A DNA stretch of 64,000 nt from Myoxocephalus aenaeus (Eukaryota > Chordata > Actinopteri > Perciformes > Cottidae), in NCBI GenBank assembly GCA_038501785.1, contig JBAMJR010000156.1, forward strand, positions 287,501-351,500. Reading direction: 5' to 3'. Position 1 is the stretch's first letter. Each line of letters opens with the position of its first letter. A program made the position numbers and the translations under genes. This document shows positions 44,500 through 55,385 of this stretch, piece by piece. The notes beneath the pieces are model-generated. The model searched no databases and was not told the DNA's origin. It saw only the letters and a list, made by a program, of their open reading frames with translations.

Positions 44500-45010
44500 C
44501 AACGTGAGAATGTCCAGAAACACAAAGACTTGTCAGCTAACGTGAAGCATCAGGTGTCACATGAAGCTCGTGCTTTTGCTATTTTTACCTGATTGCGTGT
44601 GATGAGAGCTCAGACACACAGACGCCGCTCAGCTGTTCATTTTTTTGCGGGGAGTTGACGATAACCTTTGCATTACGCATCAGCTGCTGGATCTGAGGAG
44701 TCTCAAGGGCACAACAACGAGGAAGCACATGTCTGAAGCTGTGTCAGATCCACCACAGAGAAGTCCAGCTGTTGACCAGTTTTTGAAAGAGGAGGACCGA
44801 CCTCTTCATGAGCCTAGAACGCTGCGCTCTTCCCCACGCTGTCTGACATCAGAGCAGCTTTTCCAGAGGTCAACCTTCCTGCTAAAATGAGGAAATATGT
44901 GTCTGTCATCACATCTCATGACAGAATTCAGTCAGCGCTTCCAATATCTCTTTGCCTTTGAGAAAGACATTAAGCTGTTCTGGACTTCCTTCATGATGGA
45001 TGCAGAAGAA
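44500..45010 (+). pseudogene. hAT transposase relic, SCAND3/GTF2IRD2-like
   Basis: One frame reads R-G-V-D-D-N-L-C-I-T-H-Q-L-L-D-L-R-S-L-K-G-T-T-T, which matches the F-x-R-G-V-D-x-x-x-x-I-T-E-E-L-L-x-L segment of the Charlie-type hAT transposase present in SCAND3 and GTF2IRD2. Downstream, after stops, E-F-S-Q-R-F-Q-Y-L, then F-E-K-D-I-K-L-F is from a later part of the same protein. Stops and frameshifts separate the pieces, so it is dead. Confidence 0.65.
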
Positions 45011-45558
45011 GTGAAGAGAGTCTGAACTAGAAGTGATGGAGATGCAGTGATGATTCTCTGAAGAATCAGCATCAGCTTCTCTCTCTACCTGACTTCTACC
45101 GGAGCTTGGAAAAGGCCAAGTTTCTTCTGATGCGATTTTTTACATATGAACTATAATATATAAAATATATTTTTTTTAAAGAATACATATACACTGTAAT
45201 AAGTTTCTGTAGTTTTCACAGTAATTTTACTGTATACTGGCCATATTCTTACTGTAGAACTCCTATACAGCATGTTGCTGTAGATCTGCAATGCATCATG
45301 GTCAAAATTCATTCCCAGGTGAATCTTACTGTAAATGAATGTTGCTGTGAATCACAATACAGTAATTTTGAGAGGGAATACACCATAATCCGTTTTAACA
45401 TTATTTTCAACACAGGTTTTACGTTTAGCGATCACACAGACAGAGGGGAAAAACAACATTATTATACCTCCGTTGCATTACACAAACAATGACAGTAGAC
45501 TAACTACACTTGCTTCTCTCTACACAATTTTGGAGCAATAGCTACAACTTTTCTAACC

Positions 45559-45855
45559 TAGGGTGACCAGATTTGAGTTTGTGAAAAAGAGGACACTTCG
45601 GGGTGGGGGGGTTGGAGGAGAGAGAGAGAGAGGAGGAGGAGGAGGACACTTCGTCGCGGGGGGATCGGTCGACCAATGACAGTTCTCTCTACAGTCAGAG
45701 CTTGCGCAAGAAGGTGGAACGTGAGGGAGATACCATTTCCAAAACTTGTAAGGGTGTAATAACTATTTTCCCGGACGTAGCTGGAATCCCTTACGCTTTT
45801 TTTAGGTCTCGAAAAGAGGACATGTCCGGGAAAAAGAGGACGTCTGGTCACCCTA
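45559..45855. mobile_element. Short TIR element, second copy
   Basis: Same ends as 32829-33172. TCTAACC flanks both sides (45552-45558 and 45856-45862), a clear target duplication. Internal AAAGAGGACA phrases and the AATGACAGTTCTCTCTACAG block are shared. Confidence 0.85.
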
Positions 45856-45869
45856 TCTAACCAGAGTCC

Positions 45870-46915
45870 ACTTCAACTTCAGCAACAGCGAGGTAACGAA
45901 GCTCATTATTTTTCCTTCATATTTCCTTTTTGCCAGCATTTTGAAAATGTACATTAATTACAGACAGCACAGTCTTCTCAAGTAAAGTCACCGTGTAACG
46001 CTATGTGACTTTAAGAGGGAAGTAGAGACACTTTCCTGCACTAGTAAGCTAACGTTAGTGTGACTGATATTACCAAAATGTAGTATCTGCACTTTAAGTT
46101 GTGATATAAATAATGTGGCTTCATATAGTTGATACATGGCAGAAATTTAGTGTAACTTGTAAATTAATTGGAATTGTTTATGTGTGATGCCGTTGTCGTT
46201 GTGTGTGTGTGTGTGTTGATGCTCGTTAGCGAAGGCTAGCTCCATGGAGAAGTTTTGACTCTTTTCTCTCTTGCTAGCTAACGTGCGGCACAACGTGGCA
46301 CGAGTAACGTTACCGAGCACCACTGAAGGTGAACCACAACGTTGTGAGTGAACCACAACGCCACAACAGGTCAGACAGCACAACATGGCGTGTGTTTTCT
46401 GAGCTAACGCTACATGGCAGGGCAGACTGCAACAGCTGGTATAACGTTGGCATTGTTGCTAGCTTAACCCTGTTGTCGTGTTTGGGTCTAATCTGACCGA
46501 TTTACAACTTTTATCGTTCATAAATATTTTGTTTTACGTCGGATTGCCTCAAGACCTTATGATATCCTCCACACTAGACATTTAAACATATAACATTGCT
46601 GATCACATTCCCCCACCAGGTAGGGTGTATTTTACCGTTACAGGATTCAGAGAACAAGTTTTCATCTTACTGTTAGTGAGTATCAGAGAACAAACAACGT
46701 TTTAGTCTTGTTGACTTTGCTGTCAGATATGTTATTGTGTTGTATTTGCAAAGTCAAAACCTTTGAAAGCCCATTTAGAATTGTCCCTCTGTAAATTCTA
46801 CATATTCTATAAACAATTATGCAAAAGGTATCATTTTAGCCAATTAAGACAATGGTGGAAAGTAACTAAGAACAAAAAACATAGTTACTACAAATGTCAA
46901 AGTATGTTTGAATTC
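45870..46915. other. No gene recognised
   Basis: I see no exon-like frame or known repeat. There is a short TG run at 46200-46215. Confidence 0.45.
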
Positions 46916-46918
46916 ATT

Positions 46919-47731
46919 TCAATGCAGGCCCTTCACTTGAGAGATTGGAGCCAAGCATCCAGAGGGGTTTAGTGATGGCAAAGATGTGACTTTGAATAAA
47001 GTATTTATCTGAATGCTTCTTAATAGTGTTGACTTTCAGGTTCATTATGCAAGGTATGTGCAAATTACTCTCAACAGGTTCGGCTAATAGGGAGACTATT
47101 TTCTGCAAGTGACTTTTTATGTTTTATGCTAGCTGGAACGGAACAAGGTCATTTGTGTTGTATTGTGCTTTTGACCATGTTTAGTGACATTAGATCTGAA
47201 TGAACCTGTAAAAGTGTGGTTAACTGTATTATTGCAATAAGATGCTAATGTTAGCTTAAATGGAAATGGATACATTGGCCTTAAAGTTATGCTACTGCTA
47301 GATGTCAGCCTTTATGTGCCTTTTGAGAAGGATACAATGTTGGGATTAATGTCCACATGTGTAGCTGAATGTCATCTAATTAATGTTTACTCGTAAGAGC
47401 TCATTTATGTTTTATTTGTTCCATAGCTCATGCGGTGATTTCTGGAGATTGATTGATAGTGAAGGAGAGAAAGATATAGTTATGTTTGTCAGAATAAGGT
47501 TGAACATGAATAAAGGCCTCTGGAAACATCAGTACGCTTCACCATTGTCCGGCTGGGGTCCGCTACAATATGTGCTACTCTATAATTCACTCACATTTCA
47601 TTTACTTTCATAAACTTGTTAATTAAGAATACAAATATATAGTAGATGATCCTAAATTTAAGTAATCTGACTTAAACTCAATGAGACAGGATGTATTTAT
47701 TAATTTCCGTATTATTAATCTCAAACGTCTG
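46919..47731 (+). repeat. Duplicate of 61247-62048
   Basis: The two copies run together from CTTCACTTGAGAGATTGG to TCTCAAACGTC with few differences. An open frame of 76-108 residues across 47383-47613 (61608-61934) has no recognisable domain and no selection evidence. Confidence 0.85.
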
Positions 47732-47782
47732 TGACTGTTCACATTATTAAAGCTCAGACTACCTGCAGTTATTCAGTGCTCT

Positions 47783-48013
47783 CTAGTGCTCTCTAAGTCT
47801 CAGAGACAGATCCTCATTCTCTCTGCAGAGTTTTTGTGTCTCTGCCTCATATTTTGCAACCATCTTGTTGCGCTTCTGGTTGTTGAGTTGCTCCTGGTGT
47901 TGGAGAAGCTGGGTGAGTTCTAAATCACTCTCTTTTAGCCCCTGAAGATGTTTTAATCTATTTTCCGTGACCTGAATCCTCTCCAGATTTCTTGGTTTAG
48001 ATAATTGCTTATC
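47783..48013 (-). CDS. Coiled-coil protein fragment (unknown)
   Basis: A minus-strand frame without an initiator ATG reads R-N-L-E-R-I-Q-V-T-E-N-R-L-K-H-L then E-S-D-L-E-L-T-Q-L-L and Q-E-Q-L-N-N-Q-K-R, and on to C-R-E-N-E-D-L-S-L-R-L-R-E-H and a stop. It has a strong heptad pattern (L, I and V at a and d) and biased, coding-like composition. It is most likely the last exon of a coiled-coil protein or a transposon-borne ORF. The copy at 62817-63045 has two small indels and is broken. I cannot name the family. Confidence 0.45.
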   Translation of the reverse strand, partial: DKQLSKPRNLERIQVTENRLKHLQGLKESDLELTQLLQHQEQLNNQKRNKMVAKYEAETQKLCRENEDLSLRLREH

Positions 48014-48181
48014 TTACCATACACAAACGCATTACCTGAAGCCAAACAATATAACTTTTTTATGTGATATGTGATCCCGGGATTCACGTGTGATCTCGTG
48101 ACATGTTCTAGAATCCAGCTGCCTTGCAAGATAAAGCCCAAGGGAACCTCTTCCCTATGGCTTAACATGTCTGTATAAAAC

Positions 48182-48513
48182 TGTGGTGGCAGGGGCGTGG
48201 TTAGCTCAGCTGCAGAGGGGTAGGGGAGAAGCGACTCAGGGAACAGGTGCCGGGATGAGGTGTGATCATCCTCAGCTGGGTACAATTGTTTGTGTGTTTG
48301 TGTGTGTGTGTTTGTTTGTCTCCCATATAAACAGTGACTGAGGAGGAGTGGGGAGGCAGGTAGCAGAGGCGACGCAGCCAGAACTGCTGACAGTCAAGGA
48401 GACGACAGATACCTGCATCTTGCCGATAAATAAAGTGCATTACAAAACTACAAACGGCTGTGTGTTGCCCTCTTTGTGCTGCCCGATACTCACGGGGTAA
48501 CGGGGATTGTTAC
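48182..48513 (+). mobile_element. LTR of a Ty3/gypsy element, followed by a primer-binding-like site
   Basis: Begins TGTGGTGGCAGG and ends GGGATTGTTACA. It contains TATAAA-like and AATAAA sequences (48426). Directly after it TGGCGCCCGACGTGGAGC resembles a primer-binding site; its first ten bases match those used with tRNA-Lys, the rest does not. Gag starts 28 bp later. The end point of the LTR is inferred from the TG...CA ends and this site; no second LTR is visible. Confidence 0.65.
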
Positions 48514-48540
48514 AGTGGCGCCCGACGTGGAGCGTGGCAC

Positions 48541-49400
48541 ATGGAACACAGAGAGCAGCAACCGGAGGGGCCGACCCAACTGATCGTGGCACTGGGGCGG
48601 ATGATGGCGGAGATAGCGGCCATGCAGCAGGAGCAGGCGGAGATGAACAGGCAGTTCCCGGGGGCTCTCAAGGACACGGCCGAGAGGCAGGCCTTCGCTC
48701 TGGAACAGATCGCCGCCCCTCTTGTTGTAAATCGAGGGGCGGGGGGGCCGGAGAGGGGTGCAGGGCCACCCCTCCGCTGGTAGGGGTGGCCCTGCACAGA
48801 ATTACTGCGGCGGACGAAGCGCAGTCATACCTCGTTCGAGGCAACCGCAGGGGCGTGTGGGTGGCCTGCGGGCGAGTCGGTGGTCCGGCTCCTGCCTCTT
48901 CTGGCCGGAGAGGCACAGACAGCGGCTCTGGGGTTGCCTCCCGTAGCCAGGCAAGTTTACGCGGACGTGCGTAAAGCGGCGATAGATCGGCTCGGCCTGT
49001 CTCCGGAGGACCGCCGGTTCCGTGAGGCAATGCTGGGGGCTGATGACCGGCCATTTGCTTTTGCCCAGCGGCTGAAGGACGCCGCCAACAGATGGCTACA
49101 ACCTGGGGCAGCGGAAGGGGCACAAGAAGTGGTGGAGAAGGTGGTCCTGGAGCAGTTCGTGGGCGGGCTGCAGGCCCGAACATCGGCGTGGGTCCACTGC
49201 CACCGCCCTACAGCACTGGAGACCGCCATCACCTTGGCTATTCATTCCCCCGGGTTGGGGGACAGCGGCTGTGCAGCGGCTTTGGTCCGACCGACACCCG
49301 TCCCGCGGAGGAGGCTACCTCCGCAGGCCCTGACACAGCTCACACGGGCTACATGGCCGTCACCCCTCCCTCGGGTCCCCAATCCACTGATCATGGCCAG
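48541..49400 (+). pseudogene. Ty3/gypsy gag (broken)
   Basis: ATG at 48541 opens a frame with a helical, glutamine-rich start (M-A-E-I-A-A-M-Q-Q-E-Q-A-E-M). It hits a TAG at 48781 and shifts frame near 48800-48835. It then continues as the core gag domain: V-R-L-L-P-L-L-A-G-E-A-Q-T-A-A-L, V-Y-A-D-V-R-K-A, R-P-F-A-F-A-Q-R-L-K-D-A-A, V-V-L-E-Q-F-V-G-G-L and C-H-R-P-T-A-L-E-T-A-I. This is a SCAN-like capsid domain typical of vertebrate gypsy elements. A TIR element interrupts it at 49401. A truncated second copy is at 63225-63675. Confidence 0.85.
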
Positions 49401-50092
49401 TAGGGCTGTGCGGTATACCCGGTATACCGGTTTCGGCTTTCCGTACCGGTCACTGCGCTTTGGTAGGCAACAACATTTAACATTCACAGCTTGAAACTAA
49501 AGGAGCAGCGGACGGAGCTACTTAGCTCTCATGGAGACTCAGTTGACTTATGGTTTGAAGGGAATGACATCGTCAACATGCATGCTGGGTAAATTACTTC
49601 GCCAAAATGCCTGCCCACACAGGAAGACTCTTCATGTGCAGGAAGAAGTCTCTTCCGGTGCGGCTGAGTGGACGGGTTTTACCCAGAATGCATTTTGTCG
49701 ATGTCATTTCTTTGAAACCATTAGTCAACCTCTATCCGTGAGACATAAGTAGCTCAGACCGCTGGACACGCAGCTGTGACTGTAAACATGAAATGTTGCT
49801 GCCTGCTGAAGAATGACAATAGTCGTTACGGCTGCGCATGCGCCACCAGTATGAAGGGAAAGAAATAACTACATTCCCCTGGGTCCTAAATCCCTCCATG
49901 TTTAGCTTCCTAACACAACCTATGTACCAACGTACAAACAGCTGCTGGCCAGTTGCGAGCGATTGGTGAATAACGATGGCGGGCGGTCCTTTTCGGCGTC
50001 AATAAATTAATGTGTTTATTCCGGAAAAAAAATACCGTGATATACCGTGAAACCGCCAGAATCCTACAAAATACCGTGTATACTGTGCTAAC
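49401..50092. mobile_element. hAT-like TIR element inserted in gag
   Basis: Begins TAGGGCTGTGCGGTATACCC and ends (reverse complement) GTTAGCACAGTATACACGG, an imperfect inverted pair. GGCCAG flanks both sides (49395-49400, 50093-50098). Internally it is rich in ATACCGTGATATACCG. It separates the gag core from its zinc knuckle. Confidence 0.8.
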
Positions 50093-50139
50093 GGCCAGCA
50101 CCGACACCCTTCCCGACATACAGAGGGGTCCTCAGACAT

Positions 50140-50246
50140 CAGGGCAGGAGTGTTGGAGGTGTGGGCAGCCCGGTCACTTCCGGAGGGACTGTCCATTGAT
50201 GGAGGTAGGCCAGGTGATTCGGGTTGCCGGCCCTCCAACACCCTGA
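50140..50246 (+). pseudogene. Gag zinc knuckle (CCHC) of the gypsy element
   Basis: C-W-R-C-G-Q-P-G-H-F-R-R-D-C at 50151-50192 is a perfect C-x2-C-x4-H-x4-C nucleocapsid knuckle. It is followed within about 60 bp by the integrase region, so protease, reverse transcriptase and RNase H are missing. Confidence 0.9.
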
Positions 50247-50249
50247 CGC

Positions 50250-50950
50250 AGCGCAGTCATATCCGCACTTTTCATTGATTAGGGACAGGCTGTATAGAAT
50301 GAGTCGTGACACTCAAACAGGTCAAGAGAACACCCAGTTACTGGTGCTGAAAAGCCGCCGGGAAATGATTTTCCAGGTGGCTCATTATAACTCGATGGCT
50401 GGTCACATGGGATATGAAAAAACACTAGACCGGATAATGACCCGATTTTATTGGCCGGGCATCCGTGGGGGATGTGTGCCGTTGTTGCGTGTCCTACCTG
50501 GAGTGTCAATTGGTAAATCAACCGGCCATTCCGAGGGCGCCTTTGCGTCCTCTGCCATTAATGGAGGTGGCGTTCGAGCGAATAGCCATGGACCTCATCG
50601 GGCCATTTCACCGGAGCGCACGCGGATATCGCTTTGTGTTAGTCCTGGTGTATTACGCAACACGATATCCGGAGGCAGTGCCGTTGCGCAACATTTCTGC
50701 AAAGAGTGTCGCGCAGGCTCTGTTTCAGGTCATCTCCCAAGTCGGAATCCTGAAAGAGATTCTGACTGACCAGGGCACCTCGTTCATGTCACGTACACTG
50801 AGAGAACTTTATGGGTTGCTGGGCATTAAATCTATTCGGACCAGTGTTTACCACCCACAGACCAATGGTCTGGTGTAGCGTCTGAATAAAACTTTGAAGT
50901 CCATGATCCGTAAATGTATTAATGATGATGAACGTAATTGAGCACTGAGT
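50250..50950 (+). pseudogene. Ty3/gypsy integrase with stop at the catalytic glutamate
   Basis: The N-terminal zinc region (H-Y-N-S-M-A-G-H, then after a frameshift near 50470 C-R-C-C) leads into the core: A-M-D-L-I-G-P-F with the first Asp, L-T-D-Q-G-T-S-F with the second, and H-P-Q-T-N-G-L-V then TAG (50876-50878) followed by R-L-N-K-T-L-K. Counting gives exactly 35 residues between the second Asp and the stop, so the TAG replaces the Glu of the D,D35E triad. A frameshift and this stop each inactivate it. Confidence 0.93.
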
Positions 50951-51169
50951 CTGTGAAAAAAGGCTGAAGATATAAAATGATTATGTGTGTTAATTGAGTG
51001 TAAAAGGGAATATTTCTAACTAGCTTTTTGTTGTGTTGGCATACTGTGATATTCTGTAATATCTCAGGTTCAAACTGCACAATCTTTTCATTAAATCAAT
51101 TTGAGAAGTTGAAAATGTTCCTCACTTTGGATCCCAGCTTGTCATTCAGGGGTGATGGGTACCTGCAGC

Positions 51170-51345
51170 ATGACCAGTTGAGAACCAGTGCCCCAGACCA
51201 GTTGAACCAGTGCCCCAGACCAGTTGAACCAGTGCCCCAGACCAGTTGAGAACCACTGGCCCAGACCAGTTGAACCACTGCCCCAGACCAGTTGAGAACC
51301 AGAGCCCCAGACCAGTTGAGAACCAGTGCCCCAGACCACATGCAT
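51170..51345. repeat. Minisatellite of about 22-26 bp
   Basis: Irregular tandem units of AGTTGAGAACCAGTGCCCC/AGACC. Unit length alternates because AGTTGAACC and AGTTGAGAACC forms mix. About eight units. Confidence 0.9.
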
Positions 51346-51349
51346 GTTC

Positions 51350-52150
51350 TTATTAGCTCACAATTATTTGTTGGACCAGAGTTATGTCTTCTCAACTGTG
51401 ACAAAAAAGCTTTGAACAAATATAACGTGCGTTTGATCTTTGTCTTTGTTATTTTCTCATTTTAAGTTAGATCTTTGAGTAATGTGGGTTTCTTAAGCCT
51501 AAATTAAATGGATTTATGTCATAACAGAGAAATTTGCTTAAATATATTTTTAACATTAATATAAATGCATGTACAATATTTTTACACTTGAATAATCAAA
51601 TACAAAGAGAGTTATTTAACAATATGTTCGGTAGTAGTTACATTTATACAGTGTTACAGTAACAACCCTTTGAGGGCGACCATGATGCTGATGTGGAACG
51701 GGGTGAAGAGGAGTTTGACTCTACAGCTTGTTTTCTTCTTCACAACGAAGCTAAGATGCACAATTCCCTGGAGTTCAAGATGATGTCATCAAATGTCTTA
51801 TTTGGTCAGGTCAGCAGTCCAAAAGAAATACAAATATGAACTTATTAACTTAGCTGTATTGCAAAGACAAGAAAGAGCAGCAACTTTTCAAAATAGTTTT
51901 TCCTTAAAAAAAAAGCTGATTGACTAATCATTGCAGCTCTGACATGAAACACAGTGCAGAGGCCAAAGAGTTCACTTTGCTCACTCAAGACTCCTCACAG
52001 CAAAAGAAGAGCTTCAGTCGCTTTTGCGAGTGACCCAAAACATGTTGAACATTAAGTGACAGCGCCCTCTAGTGGCCACAGGAATTATGATTCTCCTGTG
52101 TGGAGCAGAGGAGGAAGTCATGTGACATTATAGAGTCACAAAGGGTTCAT
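51350..52150. other. No gene recognised
   Basis: AT-rich sequence without exon-like frames. Confidence 0.4.
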
Positions 52151-52161
52151 CCAAAGTCCCC

Positions 52162-52837
52162 GGGTCAATTCCAATCTCCACCCTTACGGACTCACGGACT
52201 TTGAGGCGCGCTCCCGCGAAGTCCGTGAGGGTTTAGGGGTGTCCCATTGTCACATCGTAGAGTGCTTGAGGCTCTCTGGCAGACATTTTGAGCCCTTTAT
52301 GATCCCTTTCCGTAAGTCAGCATTAGATGCTGACTTTGCCTAAGGGAATTACCCACAGTTCATAGCAATGTGACGTTAAACACGCAGTTCCCAATGGAAG
52401 CATGAAGACGTAAAAAAAAAAAAGGTAAACAAAGAGACACGTGGGCGTTTAGCCCGATAAAATACACTATAACATTACGGATTAAAGATGGAACATAAAA
52501 ACACATGAAATCAGAGGAATGCAAGCAGAACATATATTTATAAATATTTTGTTTACATTCATCAAACATTTCGTTTTGAAAAAACAAGTAAATATATCAT
52601 CTAAAATGACTTCTCATCTCGTGAGAAAGACGTTCAAATCAGTGAATAAAAAGTATAAAATAAATACACAATATGTTTTATGTCGTCACGTGATATGTTG
52701 CAGCAAAGTGCTGTCCCATTGATATTCACACCATCAAGCCCTCACAGACTCTCACACTCAGCCACTTAGCAGCTGACCTCAGTGAGTGCCTGAGGGTTCA
52801 GGGCTTGAGGGTTTAGGGTGGAGATTGGAATTGACCC
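52162..52837. mobile_element. TIR element of 676 bp
   Basis: The 22-bp ends starting GGGTCAATTCCAATCTCC are perfect inverted repeats (52162-52183 and 52816-52837). Short GGACTT and CCTTACGGACT phrases near the left end echo CAGGGCTTGAGGGTTTAGGG near the right. Flanking CCC on both sides may be part of the target. No transposase is visible. Confidence 0.8.
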
Positions 52838-52964
52838 CCCGTTTCCCTCACCATGCGAGGAGAGAGGAAACGAGGAAACACGTCTTATTAAGAGAAATGA
52901 GACGTCCTTTCCTCTGAAGACTCATGTGAAGCGACGTGTGTTTCTGATGAAGGATCAGCTGTCA

Positions 52965-53215
52965 GTTATCAGTGTATAAATACTAATAAAGACAGTTATC
53001 ATCAGTGTATTAATACTAATAAAGACACAGTTATCATCAGTGTACTAATACTAATAAAGACAGTTATCATCAGTGTATTAATACTAATAAAGACACAGTT
53101 ATCAGTGTATTAATACTAATAAAGACATAGTTATCATCAGTGTACTAATACTAATAAAGACAGTTATCATCAGTGTACTAATACTAATAAAGACAGTTAT
53201 CATCAGTGTAGTCCG
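52965..53215. repeat. Minisatellite of about 30 bp, eight copies
   Basis: Units AGTGTATTAATACTAATAAA followed by GACAGTTATCATC. GACAGTT and GACACAGTT alternate. Confidence 0.93.
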
Positions 53216-53219
53216 TTAC

Positions 53220-54030
53220 CTGTTTAACAAACTACATTGAGTATTTATACACAGTGTGTATATTTATACTGTGTTCTGTGTTCTGTTTACAATTGCTGGA
53301 CTGATTTCTATCGGCGGAATGCGTTTGTTTTATTCATGAATTATTTGCGTCTGTATCTTTTGAAACTCTCATTGTAAAGTAATTATTAATAAAACAGAAT
53401 ATGATTATGGTTTCACTTGAACACTGGAATTAATTTATGAGGATTAATGTTTTGGGGGAAACTGAAATGACATAACTCAAACCCAACACAAATGACGACA
53501 AATCTTCCTCATGAATGAAGAAAGTTGTTTGTGGTCCTTTTGTTGTTCTGACCTACAATGAACATATTTTAACCAGATGAAGAATCAGAAAACAAAAAAA
53601 TATGAATAAACATCCTTCATTCCTTATTGCTCCACTCAGACATTCTACCAACGAATGCTGAAAAGAGTTGTGTAAGAAGATAACGATTAAAAGAAAGATT
53701 TTTTTTTTTTATATATATATATATATATTCACAATGTAGAAGAAGAACCTCTATTGGTTTGGTTCAGGATCGTCCTGGCCTTCCCATGTGTGCAGTTTCA
53801 GCTGTAGAAAAGTGATTCAATATATAAATTGAGTTTAATCTGTGATCCGTCTTCACTCTGCTATGAAACTTTAGTGAGAACAATCAGAACCGTCCAATCA
53901 GCTGCAGCCAATGAACAAAGTGATGAACAATGAGGGGGCGTGTCGGCCTCTAAAACACTTCCTGGAAGCCGCTCTCATGCGTCCTCGCTGATGGCTCCTC
54001 AGAGATGCCTCCTCGGTCCTCAGAGCAGAC
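53220..54030. other. No gene recognised; short (AT)n at 53711-53729
   Basis: AT-rich sequence. A (TA)n tract follows a T run near 53700. No exons seen. Confidence 0.45.
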
Positions 54031-54033
54031 TAA

Positions 54034-54679
54034 TGCCGTGTTCACACCAAAACAGTTGCGAATATTCGCAACGCCACTTCGCCTATATCGCGCCGCCCGG
54101 CAAAAAACTCGCTCTAGTGGTTAATTCGTTTTTCGCAACTATCGCTGGGGAAAGGGGGCGGGGCTTATCTCCATGTCAGTGAAAACATTTACTATTTCCG
54201 CCATTGACCATTGAAATAACCACTAGTTCTGCTTTATACTTGTTGAGAAAGTCCCACAAACGTCGGAACATCAAACGCCCCCGTGTCTGGGTTCATAATA
54301 TTATCCGTAGTCGCACACAGCTCCGACTCCTCCAGGACGAGTGTCTGAATGAAGCCGCTTCCAGCGCTCCTTCAGCGGACCCGCAGTTTGATTCAGTGAC
54401 GGCAGAACGGCGGTGATGCCGGGCGGAGCTTCTCAACGCTGATTGGCTTTCGCAACTCCGCGTCGGGCGAATCTTTCGCTGGCGATGAATTATTTCATCG
54501 CCGGCGAAAAGGCGAAAAAGCGAAAAAGCGGAGTTGCGAATATTCGCAACGCCATTTCGCCAGTATCGCGCCGCCCGGCGAAAAATCCGCTTTTTCGCAA
54601 CCTAACGCGGCTGTGCATTGACTTAACATGTAATCTGGACGCGCGAATATTTCGCAACTCTTTTGGTGTGAACACGGCA
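54034..54679. mobile_element. PIF-Harbinger element with TAA target duplication
   Basis: The ends TGCCGTGTTCACACCAAAA are perfect 19-bp inverted repeats, flanked by TAA at 54031-54033 and 54680-54682, the 3-bp target of PIF/Harbinger elements. The interior has two direct copies of GTTGCGAATATTCGCAACGC. A frame at 54204-54416 reads R-P-R-V-W-V-H-N-I-I-R-S-R, resembling the N-terminal R-x-R-x-W-V-H of Harbinger transposases. So it is a deletion derivative carrying a fragment of transposase. Confidence 0.93.
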
Positions 54680-54991
54680 TAAGAGCTTTGGGACGGCCCA
54701 TTTCAAGCAGCTCATTTAGGTCCGATTGAAGTTGCTCTGTTTATCTCACCTCTAGACATGAGAGGTTTATTCAAACAACACGGCTGCATCTCAGAAATGA
54801 TGAGAAACAAACAAATGAAACAGAAGTATGGAGCTGCAAATAGCTGTACGTGTAAAAGTTATACAGGTTATAACCCTTATTATATGGAACACATCAGTTT
54901 GAACTGCAAAGTAACTTGTGAATGAATGCCGTGTTTTTAAACGTTTGACTCCTGTAGCTTTGGAGTTCTGACTGTAATCGTGTCTTTTCAG

Positions 54992-55110
54992 GAGTTCTGT
55001 CGCCTTTTGAGAACGGTGAAGGTGGATGTGGATTCTTCAGGCAAGAAATGCAAAGAGAGGATGATGAAGGTTCTCACTGAAAGCCCGACGTTTTCCTCCG
55101 GTGGACATGG
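54992..55110 (+). CDS. Candidate coding exon (unknown gene), first of two
   Basis: After the acceptor TGTCTTTTCAG the frame reads [19 protein letters not shown] and on to [12 protein letters not shown], then a possible donor GTATGA. It splices in phase to 55258, giving G-H-G-L-Q-G-F-V-V-M-N-Y-E. I do not recognise the protein; the pairing of phase-matched acceptor and donor is the evidence. Confidence 0.45.
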
Positions 55111-55257
55111 GTATGATGACGGGCAGATGACTTTGTTGTAGCAGAAGAAGGGAATGAGGGCAGGACCTTTAGAGCGGCGTGATCCAACGCTGGTCCCACA
55201 GCAGTATGTCTGCAGCTCATGAGGTTTTCTCTGTTTCTTTCCATGTCTTCCCATCAG

Positions 55258-55350
55258 TCTCCAGGGGTTTGTAGTGATGAACTACGAGTCGCTCCCAGAG
55301 CTGACCGCAGCCTTCCAGGAAATCAACATGACTGGTCTCTACCACCATAC
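55258..55350 (+). CDS. Candidate coding exon (unknown gene), second, cut by a SINE
   Basis: After the acceptor TTCCCATCAG the frame reads L-Q-G-F-V-V-M-N-Y-E-S-L-P-E-L-T-A-A-F-Q then E-I-N-M-T-G-L-Y-H-H. Coding-like composition continues to about 55350; a SINE follows at 55386. The sequence from 55349 on is also present at 63678, fused there to gypsy gag. Gene identity is unknown. Confidence 0.45.
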
Positions 55351-55385
55351 GGCCGTCACTCAGAGACTGACCACACACATTGGCC

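Noticed and set aside
47383..47613. 76-residue frame duplicated at 61608-61934 as a gene
   Set aside because: No domain, poor start context, and identical duplicate flanks give no selection signal.
48507..49183. Overlapping long frames on both strands in the gag region
   Set aside because: GC-rich sequence with few stops; only the gag frame shows family motifs.
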